This document shows, one piece after another, positions 31,674 to 38,769 of a DNA stretch of 49,166 nt. The stretch comes from Arthrobacter sp. 135MFCol5.1 (lineage in GTDB: Bacteria > Actinomycetota > Actinomycetes > Actinomycetales > Micrococcaceae): assembly GCF_000374865.1 (NCBI RefSeq), contig NZ_KB895471.1, positions 1 to 49,166 of the forward strand, written 5' to 3'. The number at the start of each line of letters is the position of its first letter. Within the stretch, counting starts at the first letter, position 1. The notes under the pieces are model-generated. The model searched no databases, had not been told where the DNA came from, and worked only from the letters and a program-made list of their open reading frames with translations. The position numbers and the translations under genes are program-made.

Positions 31674-31979
31674 ATGCCTTCCTTCCAGACCCGCCTCAAG
31701 ATCACCGGGCTGCGGCCGGGGAATCCGCCGGAGTCCGTCATGGACGCCGCCGTGGAGGCGCTGGGCACCCGCCACCACGTGGAGGCGCACCAGTTGCAGA
31801 TTGCCGGCGGGGTGCCGCAACTCAACCTTCGATTCCTTGTGGAAGCCACCGAGTACTCCGGTGAGAACCAGCAGGCGCTGGAGTCGGCAAGCATGATGCG
31901 CGACGCCGTCGAACGCGTTGCGCTGACAGGTGCGCTCAGAGTGCTGCGGCGCAGCCGCGGCAAGTGGCTGCCCGTCTAG
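31674..31979 (+). CDS. Small conserved protein, function unknown
   Basis: A 101-residue soluble protein that I do not recognise. It appears mixed alpha/beta, with strands at LKITGLRPG, AHQLQIAGGVPQLNLRFLVEAT and ALRVLRRSRGKWL, and a central helix ENQQALESASMMRDAVERVA; this could be a ferredoxin-like fold. The ATG at 31674 follows GGTGGAGGGC. Its stop codon shares bases with the stop of the convergent DedA gene (CTAG at 31976-31979). It is the first gene after the 32-bp repeat array. Confidence 0.75.
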   Translation: MPSFQTRLKITGLRPGNPPESVMDAAVEALGTRHHVEAHQLQIAGGVPQLNLRFLVEATEYSGENQQALESASMMRDAVERVALTGALRVLRRSRGKWLPV

Positions 31980-32599
31980 CCTGCGTCCGGAATGGGCTCG
32001 TCCTCCACGGGGGACCTGTCGCCGCGCCGGCGGGTGACGATCAGCCCCACGACGGCGCCGATCACCAGGCCCACGGCCACCCCGATCAGGGAACTGGCCC
32101 AGAACGGCAGCCTGGTGGTTGACCCCGTAAAGTACCCCAGCCCGACGAGCCAGCAGGCCCAGAGGACCGCCCCCAGCCCGGCGCAGAGTCCGAAGCCGCG
32201 CACCGAGACATTTGCGACCCCTGACGCTGCCGAGGTGGCCAGCCGGCCGCCGGGGATGAACCGTGCGCCGATGATGGTGCCATAGGTGGACGACCGCCCG
32301 GCCTTGGCCAGGGCTGCATGGATGCCGGCGTGCACCCGGCGCCCCCATTTCCAGCGATCCAGTACGTGGCTGAGCCGGCGGCGGAACAGGTGGAACACCA
32401 CCATGTCGCCAATCCAGGACGCCAGGGCGGCGAGCACCAGGACGAGGAAGACGTTGGCCCGGCCGTCCGCGGACAATGCGCCGCCGGTAATCACCACCAT
32501 CTCCGAGGGGATGGGCGGGAAAATGGCGTCGCCAACCACCAGCGGGATGACCCAGAAATAGAGGGCCGCTCCCCAGCTGTCAGCGCTGCCGAAGTCCAT
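31976..32599 (-). CDS. DedA/SNARE-associated family membrane protein
   Basis: Integral membrane protein of 207 residues, of the DedA family linked to envelope maintenance and lipid-carrier flipping. Family signs are PPIPSEMVVITGGAL near the N-terminus and the motif GARFIPGGRL in the middle (R-F-x-P-x-x-R), with two C-terminal hydrophobic helices and a basic tail RRRGDRSP. I start at the ATG at 32599; the longer frame to 33199 is antisense to the macrodomain gene. The stop overlaps the convergent small gene by three bases. Confidence 0.9.
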   Translation of the reverse strand: MDFGSADSWGAALYFWVIPLVVGDAIFPPIPSEMVVITGGALSADGRANVFLVLVLAALASWIGDMVVFHLFRRRLSHVLDRWKWGRRVHAGIHAALAKAGRSSTYGTIIGARFIPGGRLATSAASGVANVSVRGFGLCAGLGAVLWACWLVGLGYFTGSTTRLPFWASSLIGVAVGLVIGAVVGLIVTRRRGDRSPVEDEPIPDAG

Positions 32600-32719
32600 T
32601 GCCACAAGGTACCGCACTTTTGCCGGCCCGGCGGTGCCCGTGACGGGCACCCACCCGGGGAGGGATACCGCCGAGGCCGTGCGTGCCCGGAACGCACGGT
32701 GGAGTGGGAAACTGGCGGC

Positions 32720-33250
32720 ATGCGGATCACGGTTTTGCAGGGCGACATAACGCAGCGGCGGGTGGATGCGGTGGTCAATGCCGCGAATTCGTCGCTGCTC
32801 GGCGGCGGGGGAGTGGACGGGGCGCTGCACCGGGCAGCCGGTCCGGAACTGTTGGCTGCGTGCCGTCAGTTGCGGGCAACGGACCTCCCGCACGGACTGC
32901 AGACCGGCGCCGCCGTGGCAACGGCCGGATTCCGGCTGCCGGCCCGCTGGGTTATCCACACCGTCGGCCCGAACCGGCATGCCGGGCAGACCAACAGGGC
33001 CCTCCTGGTGTCCTGCTTCAGCGAAAGCCTGCGGCTGGCGGACTCCCTGGGCGCCCGCGGACTGGCGTTCCCGGCGGTGGGTGCGGGCGCTTACGGCTGG
33101 GCGGCGGATGCCGTCGCACAGGCGGCCCTGGACGCCCTGGCCGGATTCCAGGCGCTGCACCCGGCCAGCGACCTGGAGGTGGTGGAGTTCGTGCTCCACA
33201 CGTCCGGGGTTGAAGAGGTGTTCAGGGACGTGTTCGGACAGCTTCGCTAA
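32720..33250 (+). CDS. Macrodomain protein (O-acetyl-ADP-ribose deacetylase-like)
   Basis: A single macrodomain of 176 residues that binds ADP-ribose and, in close relatives such as YmdB, removes the acetyl group from O-acetyl-ADP-ribose. Motifs: VVNAANSSLLGGGGVDGALH at 18-37 (the Asn and Asp residues of the active site), RWVIHTVGP, and AVGAGAYGW for the phosphate loop. The start at 32720 is the only ATG just before the conserved GDIT. The 3' end overlaps the convergent pseudouridine synthase gene by 29 bp. Confidence 0.94.
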   Translation: MRITVLQGDITQRRVDAVVNAANSSLLGGGGVDGALHRAAGPELLAACRQLRATDLPHGLQTGAAVATAGFRLPARWVIHTVGPNRHAGQTNRALLVSCFSESLRLADSLGARGLAFPAVGAGAYGWAADAVAQAALDALAGFQALHPASDLEVVEFVLHTSGVEEVFRDVFGQLR

Positions 33251-34202
33251 GGTCCAGGGCGCTGCGGTACTCTACTGGCCGGCCTGAGATCGGGTCGACG
33301 AAGCGGATGCCGCGGGCCAGCAGCTGCAGCGGTTTCGCGTAGTCGTCCGGGGCTTTGTCCAGCAGGTCAGGGTAGAAGGCGTCGTTGACGATCCCAAGTC
33401 CCAGCGAGGCCATGTGCACCCGCAGCTGGTGGGTCTTGCCGGTGTGTGGTTCCAGCCGGTACCTGGCAAGGCGGCGCCTGCCGGTGCCGCTGCCACCGGT
33501 ACCCGCGGCACCCTCCGGGCCACCGTCGTCGAACGTTTCCAGCTGCTCTATCCTGGTTTCCGCGTTCGGCTCGCCGTCAATGACTTCCGCCAGCAGGTAG
33601 CTTCGGGACTTGGTCATCCGGTTGCGGACCACCACGGGAAATTCGACGGCGGGATGTCCCGGAGCGGGCTCCGCGGCGGCGACGCACTCGTACTCCTTCT
33701 GCACCTGCCGCTTCTCGAACAGCACCTGGTACTTGCCGCGGGTCTGCGGGTTGGTGGAGAAGAGCAGGACCCCGGCCGTCATGCGGTCCAGCCGGTGCAT
33801 GGGAATCAGGTCCGGCAGGTCCAGCTGGTTCCGCAGCCGGACCAGGGCGGACTCCTGGATGTAGGTCCCGCCCGGGGTGGTGGGGAGGAAGTGCGGCTTG
33901 TCCACCACCAGCAGGTGCTCGTCCTGGTGCAGGACGGACAGCTCGACGGGCAGCCGGGTCTCAGGCGGCAGCGTGCGGTAGTACCAGATGAACGTGTGGT
34001 CCTGGAGCGGGGTGCTGCGGTCCAGGGGGATGCCGCCCTCGCCCACGATCTCGCCGGCGTCGAACCGGTCCTCGATGCCCTGCGGATCGATGTGCCCCCA
34101 GCGGTGCATCATGTAGTCCATCGCGGTGTCCCAGGGGCCCTTGTCCGGGAGGCGGAGGCGGGTGGCGTTGACGCCGTCGCGCACGGGGAGGGGGGATTGC
34201 AT
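33222..34202 (-). CDS. RluA-family pseudouridine synthase
   Basis: Isomerises uridine in rRNA or tRNA. The 326-residue protein has the RluA signature MHRLDRMTAGVLLF with catalytic Asp139, VVDKPHFLP before it, and the C-terminal LEPHTGKTHQLRVHMA. A Gly/Thr-rich insert lies in the middle (about 228-240). The N-terminal 90 residues are not an S4 domain, so the target is probably narrow but unknown. Start ATG at 34202 (a GTG at 34205 is next to it). The 3' ends of this gene and the macrodomain gene overlap by 29 bp on opposite strands. Divergent from the ArsR-type gene. Confidence 0.92.
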   Translation of the reverse strand: MQSPLPVRDGVNATRLRLPDKGPWDTAMDYMMHRWGHIDPQGIEDRFDAGEIVGEGGIPLDRSTPLQDHTFIWYYRTLPPETRLPVELSVLHQDEHLLVVDKPHFLPTTPGGTYIQESALVRLRNQLDLPDLIPMHRLDRMTAGVLLFSTNPQTRGKYQVLFEKRQVQKEYECVAAAEPAPGHPAVEFPVVVRNRMTKSRSYLLAEVIDGEPNAETRIEQLETFDDGGPEGAAGTGGSGTGRRRLARYRLEPHTGKTHQLRVHMASLGLGIVNDAFYPDLLDKAPDDYAKPLQLLARGIRFVDPISGRPVEYRSALDLSEAVRTRP

Positions 34203-34261
34203 CACCGCCCTATTCTACCGGTGCCCTTGGGCGGCCAGCGGGGCCAGGATCCCGCGGACCA

Positions 34262-34309
34262 CCGACGACAAAAAAGTTCTTGACAATAAAAGTTGTCGGT
34301 AATGAGAAT
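34262..34309 (+). promoter_or_regulatory. Promoter and inverted repeat upstream of ArsR-type gene
   Basis: A consensus -35 TTGACA lies at 34280-34285 with a weak -10 GAGAAT at 34304-34309. CCGACGAC (34262-34269) and GTTGTCGG (34292-34299) form an inverted repeat, 7 of 8 paired, that brackets the -35. This is a typical position for self-repression by an ArsR-type regulator. The region is AT-rich. Confidence 0.6.
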
Positions 34310-34315
34310 GGTGGC

Positions 34316-34948
34316 ATGCAGGAAATTGCAGTCATCGAGGACCCGGCCGCGGCCGAAGCGTCGCTGGACCCCATCCGCACCAGCATCCTGCGGGAGCTGG
34401 CCCGGCCCGGTTCCGCAACGCAGCTGGCGGTTCGGGTGGGCCTGCCCAGGCAAAAGGTCAACTACCACCTCAAGGCGCTGGAGCGGCATGGCTTGGTGGA
34501 GCTGGTGGAGGAGCGCCGCAAAGGGAACGTCACCGAGCGCGTGCTCCAAGCCACCGCAGCTTCCTATCTGATCTCGCCGTCCGCGCTGGCCTCGATCTCG
34601 CCGGATCCGCACCGTTTCTCAGACCGTTTCTCCGCATTCTGGCTGCTGGCGCTCGCCGGCCGGATGGTCCGGGAAGTGGGAAAACTGATAGCCGGTGCGG
34701 CCGCTGCCCGGCAGAAGCTGGCAACGTTCGCCATCGACGGCGAGATTACTTTCCGCACCGCCGCCGACCGGGCAGCCTTCGCGGAGGAGCTCGGCGTGGA
34801 GGTCACCCGGCTGGTTGACAAGTACCACGACGACGGGTCCCCACACGGGCGGCGGCACCGGCTGGTCGTGGCCCTGCACCCGGTCCTCAAAGAAACCAAT
34901 GCCCCCAAGGCGACCACCGAATCCACTCCAGGCAAGGAACAGGACTAA
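34316..34948 (+). CDS. ArsR-family winged-helix regulator
   Basis: A 210-residue regulator with an N-terminal winged helix (about 15-85): LDPIRTSILRELARPGSATQ, then VGLPRQKVNYHLKALERHGL, typical of ArsR/SmtB-like proteins. No metal-binding Cys cluster is seen, so it is not a metal sensor of the classical kind. The C-terminal half is helical. It overlaps the next gene as TAATG. ArsR-SRPBCC gene pairs are common in actinobacteria, where the regulator controls its SRPBCC partner; a ligand is unknown. The promoter carries a palindrome that suggests autoregulation. Confidence 0.9.
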   Translation: MQEIAVIEDPAAAEASLDPIRTSILRELARPGSATQLAVRVGLPRQKVNYHLKALERHGLVELVEERRKGNVTERVLQATAASYLISPSALASISPDPHRFSDRFSAFWLLALAGRMVREVGKLIAGAAAARQKLATFAIDGEITFRTAADRAAFAEELGVEVTRLVDKYHDDGSPHGRRHRLVVALHPVLKETNAPKATTESTPGKEQD

Positions 34949-35640
34949 TGAACAACAAGCGCTCCTTTGAAATCGTCCACGACTCTGAGCTTCCCGGCAC
35001 GCCCGAGCGGGTGTGGGAAGCCGTCACCGCCGGAACCCCGGCCTGGATGTTCCCCACGGACCAGTGGCCCGCCGTCAGGACCGTGGAAGAGTACCCCAGC
35101 CACCTGGTATCCAGGATGGAGGGCCCGGACGGCTGGTTCAACCAACTGGAACACGTCCTGGAGCCGCTGGACGGCGGCCGAGCACGCCTGCACTACGTCC
35201 ACAGCGGCATTTTCGCCGACAACTGGGATGAACAGTACGACGGCGCCAGCCGCCACACCGAGTTCTACCTGCACACGCTGGGCCAATACCTGCAGTACTT
35301 CGACGGCCGTCCCGTGGTGTTCACCGACATTCAGGCTCCCCCGGCTTCGCAGGCACCGGACGGGTTCGCCAAGCTGCGGGAAGCGCTGGGCCTGGGAACC
35401 GCCGGGCAGGGGGACAGTTTTGACGTGGAGCTCGACGGCGTGGGGCGGCTGGCGGGCGAGGTGGACTTCTCGAACGAGCACTTCCTGGGCCTGCGTACCC
35501 AAAACGCCTTGTACCGGTTCTTCGGCCGCAACGCCTTCGGCGCCCCGGTGGGCATGACGGTTCACGATTTCGGCGGCGCCGGCGACTCCGAGACCACGGC
35601 CAAGGCATGGGCCGGGTTCCTGGAGCACGTGTATGCGTAG
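34948..35640 (+). CDS. SRPBCC (AHSA1-like) domain protein
   Basis: A 230-residue protein with the SRPBCC fold: FEIVHDSELPGTPERVWEAV at the start, strands around LEPLDGGRARLHYVHSGIF, and helices typical of the Aha1/START-like ligand-binding group. It follows the ArsR gene with a one-base overlap (TAATG), so translation is coupled. Such partners probably bind a hydrophobic small molecule, but none can be named. After its stop lies a family-2 repeat, convergent with the MocR gene. Confidence 0.88.
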   Translation: MNNKRSFEIVHDSELPGTPERVWEAVTAGTPAWMFPTDQWPAVRTVEEYPSHLVSRMEGPDGWFNQLEHVLEPLDGGRARLHYVHSGIFADNWDEQYDGASRHTEFYLHTLGQYLQYFDGRPVVFTDIQAPPASQAPDGFAKLREALGLGTAGQGDSFDVELDGVGRLAGEVDFSNEHFLGLRTQNALYRFFGRNAFGAPVGMTVHDFGGAGDSETTAKAWAGFLEHVYA

Positions 35641-35661
35641 CCACGCCTCCCGTTTGGCGCG

Positions 35662-35729
35662 CGAAATCGCCGGAGCGGTGCGGGATCGCCGTTCCGCTCC
35701 GGCGGTTACGCACATCTCCGGCGATTTCG
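35662..35729. repeat. 19-bp periodic inverted repeat (family 2, element 4)
   Basis: Left heptamers start at 35667 (TCGCCGG) and 35686 (TCGCCGT), right ones at 35699 (CCGGCGG) and 35718 (CCGGCGA): spacings 19, 13 and 19, as in elements 2 and 3. The outer arms CGAAATCGCCGGAG and CTCCGGCGATTTCG pair perfectly over 14 bp. It lies between convergent genes and may act as a two-way terminator. Confidence 0.9.
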
Positions 35730-35755
35730 GTGGCCCGGGTCAGCCGGTGGCCGGA

Positions 35756-37234
35756 TCAGGCGATGGCGACGGCGGGGGCATGGATCAGTGACCGGCGCAG
35801 CTGGGGAGCGGCGTCCAGCCGGTCCTGGGCGGCGCGGAGTCCCAGCACCGCCGCCTCCAGTTTGTCCGGTGCGAGCGTGAAGGGCAGGCGCAGGTTGCGT
35901 TCAAAGGCGCCGCCGATCCCGAACCTGGGGCCGGCCGCGAGCCTGATGCCGAATTCCGGCGCCAAGACCGTGAGGGCCGTGCTGATGGGGGCGGGAAGCC
36001 TGCACCAGACGGAGAGGCCCCCGGCGGGAGGAGTCGTCTGCCAGGTGGGCAGGTGTTCCGCGAGCAGGCCGAGCAGGGTTGAGCGGTTGCCCCGCAGCGT
36101 GTGCAACAGTGCGGGCAGCGGCTCCTCAAGTGCCCGCACCAGGTGGGCTGCAGCCAGCTGCTCCATGACGGGGCCGCCCAGGTCCAGCGTGGTGCGCGCG
36201 GCGGCGAAGCGCTGGATCATCGGTTCGGAGGCGCGGATCCACCCGGTGCGCAGGCCGCCCCAATGCGACTTGCTCAACGAGCCGATCGATACGATTCCGC
36301 TGCCGAAGCCGGCCAGCGGAGTGGTGGCGATGCCGTCGAGGTTGAGGTCGCGCAGCGTTTCATCCGCCACCAGCACTGTTCCGGATGCGGCCGCCGCGCG
36401 GGCCAGCAGGCGCCGTTGTTCGTCGGGCATGATCATCCCAGTGGGGTTGTGGAAGTCCGGCACCAGGTAGGCGAGCTTGGGCCGCTGCTGGACCAGGGCC
36501 GATTCGAGGGCCGGCAGGTCCCAGCCGGACTCGGCGAAAGCCACCGGGACGGGGCGGCAGCGGGCGGAACGGATGGCATCCAGTGCGTGGGGATAGCTGG
36601 GGTGCTCCACCAGGATCCTGTCCTGCCGGTCGGCCAGGGTCCGGATGATGATGGTCAAGGCGTGCTGCGCTCCGGACGTGACCATGACCTGCCCCGGCTG
36701 GGTGGGTACACCGGCAGCCGTGTACCGGTCCGCAACTGCCTGGCGCAACGGCAGCAGCCCCAAGGCGTCATAGCCAAAACCCGGCAGCAGGGCAGGCAGC
36801 TCCGTCAGCGCCGCGGCAAAGGCCCGGTGCACCACTTCGCCGCTGGCGGGCAATGCTGAATAGGCCAGATCGATCAGCCCTTCAGGGGCGGTCAGGCCCG
36901 GCGCCGCCAGCGGGGAAGCGGATTGGGGTTGCGGGCCGAAAAGTGCCGGCCCGAACGGGGTCAGTTCCGGGATGCGGGTCTTGCCCCGGCTGCCTTGGCC
37001 GGTGCTCAGGAAGCCCTGGTCCCGGAGGGTGGCATACGCCGCCGTAACGGTTGTCCGGCTGACCCCGAGGACGGAGCCGAGCGAGCGCTCGCTGGGCAGG
37101 GCGGTATCCAGGGCAATCCGGCCGTCCAGGATCAGGAGCCGTACCACGTCCGCCAGCTCGCGGTAGGCCGGCCCGGTGCCGCTGTTCCACGGGCCGAGGA
37201 GGCGGGACAAAGCCTGGGGAGTGAGGACAGCCAT
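35756..37234 (-). CDS. MocR-type PLP-dependent GntR-family regulator (YczR-like)
   Basis: A 492-residue fusion of a GntR winged helix (about 22-92, LPSERSLGSVLGVSRTTVTA) and a fold-type-I aminotransferase domain (about 125-470). The PLP lysine is Lys322 in SLSKSHWGGLRTGW, so cofactor binding is expected. Such regulators sense PLP or amino compounds rather than act as transaminases. It is divergent from a YczE-type membrane protein gene, a pairing already noted for the YczR group of MocR regulators. Three GCCAGT/ACTGGC half-sites lie in the 61-bp gap. Regulation of the membrane protein gene is inferred from this arrangement. Confidence 0.92.
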   Translation of the reverse strand: MAVLTPQALSRLLGPWNSGTGPAYRELADVVRLLILDGRIALDTALPSERSLGSVLGVSRTTVTAAYATLRDQGFLSTGQGSRGKTRIPELTPFGPALFGPQPQSASPLAAPGLTAPEGLIDLAYSALPASGEVVHRAFAAALTELPALLPGFGYDALGLLPLRQAVADRYTAAGVPTQPGQVMVTSGAQHALTIIIRTLADRQDRILVEHPSYPHALDAIRSARCRPVPVAFAESGWDLPALESALVQQRPKLAYLVPDFHNPTGMIMPDEQRRLLARAAAASGTVLVADETLRDLNLDGIATTPLAGFGSGIVSIGSLSKSHWGGLRTGWIRASEPMIQRFAAARTTLDLGGPVMEQLAAAHLVRALEEPLPALLHTLRGNRSTLLGLLAEHLPTWQTTPPAGGLSVWCRLPAPISTALTVLAPEFGIRLAAGPRFGIGGAFERNLRLPFTLAPDKLEAAVLGLRAAQDRLDAAPQLRRSLIHAPAVAIA

Positions 37235-37237
37235 AGA

Positions 37238-37275
37238 GCCAGTATCTCAAACTGGCTATGTATTCCAATGCCAGT
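37238..37275. promoter_or_regulatory. Three GCCAGT half-sites, candidate MocR operator
   Basis: GCCAGT at 37238-37243, ACTGGC at 37251-37256 and GCCAGT at 37270-37275. The first two form an inverted repeat starting four bases from the mocR start codon; the first and third are direct repeats. MocR proteins often bind sites with both direct and inverted halves. The site would cover both promoters. Confidence 0.65.
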
Positions 37276-37295
37276 TGCGTGGAATGGTTGTTCTC

Positions 37296-37916
37296 ATGAT
37301 GACCCGCAGACTCCTCCAACTCTTCACCGGCCTGGCCATGTACGGCATCTCGCTGGCCATGTTCATCCGTGCCGGCCTGGGCCTGGACCCCTGGGATGTG
37401 TTCCACCAGGGCGTTGCCAACCGGACCGGTTTGAGCATCGGGGTGGTGGTTATCGCGGTGAGTTTCCTGGTGCTGCTCCTGTGGATTCCGTTGCGGCAGT
37501 GGCCAGGGTTCGGCACCCTGTGCAATGCGGTACTGGTGGGAGTGTTCGCGGACATCGGACTGGCAGTGATCCCGCCGGTTTCCCTCCTGGCCGGCCAGAT
37601 CGGCCTCCTCGGCGGGGCCATCGTGCTGAACGGCATCGCTTCCGCCTGCTACATCGGGGCACGCTTCGGGCCGGGCGCACGGGATGGGCTGATGACCGGC
37701 CTGGCCCGCCGGACCGGCTGGTCGGTCCGGCTGTCCCGCACCCTCATTGAAGTGACCGTGCTGGCCATCGGGTGGCTGCTCGGCGGCTCCGTGGGCGTGG
37801 GCACCGTGGTTTATGCCTTGGCCATCGGCCCCTTGGTCCATGTCCTGCTGCCGCGCTTCATGGTCCCTGCGGCGACGCCGAAAGCGGCAAGCAAGCCGGC
37901 TCCCGCCAACTGCTGA
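37296..37916 (+). CDS. YczE/YitT-like integral membrane protein
   Basis: A 206-residue membrane protein with about five hydrophobic helices. The early LGLDPWDVFHQGVANRTGLS and the FGPGARDGLMTGLARRTGWS stretches are the two internal repeats typical of the YczE/YyaS/YitT group. The function is not known; linkage to MocR regulators suggests transport of a vitamin B6 or amino compound, which is inference. The start is uncertain among ATGs at 37284, 37296 and 37299; GGAATGG precedes the latter two. It is divergent from the MocR gene and convergent with nei2. Confidence 0.87.
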   Translation: MMTRRLLQLFTGLAMYGISLAMFIRAGLGLDPWDVFHQGVANRTGLSIGVVVIAVSFLVLLLWIPLRQWPGFGTLCNAVLVGVFADIGLAVIPPVSLLAGQIGLLGGAIVLNGIASACYIGARFGPGARDGLMTGLARRTGWSVRLSRTLIEVTVLAIGWLLGGSVGVGTVVYALAIGPLVHVLLPRFMVPAATPKAASKPAPANC

Positions 37917-37938
37917 GTCCCCGCCAGGCCTGCTGCTG

Positions 37939-38769
37939 TCAGTCCGGCACCGGCTGGCACGTGGGGCAGAAGTAAATGTCCCGTTCCTCCTCGCCGTTGG
38001 GCTTGCCCAGGAGGCCTCGCTGGATGGGAGTCCCACACTTGAGGCACGGTCGTCGTTCCCCGCCGTACACCCAATAGCCGGGCCTGCCGGCCATCCTGCC
38101 TACAGGGAGGCCGCGGGCATTGAGGACAGTAACGCGGCGGCCGGGGCCGAGGTTGGCCTCCAGCAATTGTTTGGCGTCGGTCATCATGGTCCGGACGTCC
38201 ACGACGTCGGCCACGGGCGTGGCGGGATGCACTCCCGACAGGAAGCACGCCTCGCAGCGGTAGATGTTGCCGATGCCCGCGAGATTCCGTTGGTCCAGCA
38301 ATGCCACGCCGATCGGTACCTCCGGGCGGGACCGGACACGGCGTTCGGCTTCATCCAGGTCCCAGTCCGGGCCCAGGAGGTCCGGACCCAGGAATCCCAC
38401 GACGGAGTCCTCATTGGCCGTGGCCACCACTTCCAGGATTCCCAGGGAGAAGCCGACGGCGTCCGCAGCGGCCGTCCGCAGTACGCACCGGGCGGTGAAT
38501 CCGGGCTTCCGCCACCGTCCGCCCGGCGGGTAGACCTGCCAGGCCCCTTCCATTTTCAGGTGCGAGTGGATGGTCAGCCGTTTGTCCTCCGGGCCCACCA
38601 CCCGCATCAGCAGGTGCTTGCCGCGCGGGACCACTTCCTCGACGGTCCACCCTGCAAGGTTCAGCGTGGCAAACCGCGGCACACGGAAATCCGAGGCAAG
38701 CAGCGCCTGCCCCGCCAGGGCCTGGTGCAGTTGACGGGCGGCCCGCCAGACGGAATCCCCCTCAGGCAC
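37939..38769 (-). CDS. nei2: Endonuclease VIII-like DNA glycosylase (Nei2)
   Basis: Fpg/Nei family base-excision enzyme of 276 residues that removes oxidised bases and nicks DNA. It begins MPEGDSVWRAAR, giving the catalytic Pro2 and Glu3. The helix-two-turn-helix has LLDQRNLAGIGNIYRCEACF. The C-terminal zinc finger uses CLKC and CPTC. MPEGDS rather than MPELPE at the N-terminus places it with Nei rather than MutM. It overlaps the end of lhr by 8 bp, the same order as in mycobacteria, where lhr and nei2 are linked in DNA repair. Co-translation with lhr is likely. Confidence 0.95.
   Translation of the reverse strand: MPEGDSVWRAARQLHQALAGQALLASDFRVPRFATLNLAGWTVEEVVPRGKHLLMRVVGPEDKRLTIHSHLKMEGAWQVYPPGGRWRKPGFTARCVLRTAAADAVGFSLGILEVVATANEDSVVGFLGPDLLGPDWDLDEAERRVRSRPEVPIGVALLDQRNLAGIGNIYRCEACFLSGVHPATPVADVVDVRTMMTDAKQLLEANLGPGRRVTVLNARGLPVGRMAGRPGYWVYGGERRPCLKCGTPIQRGLLGKPNGEEERDIYFCPTCQPVPD

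Noticed and set aside
32318..32719. Long N-terminal extension of the macrodomain protein
   Set aside because: The upstream part of that frame is antisense to the dedA-type gene and lacks any domain; the conserved macrodomain begins right after the ATG at 32720.
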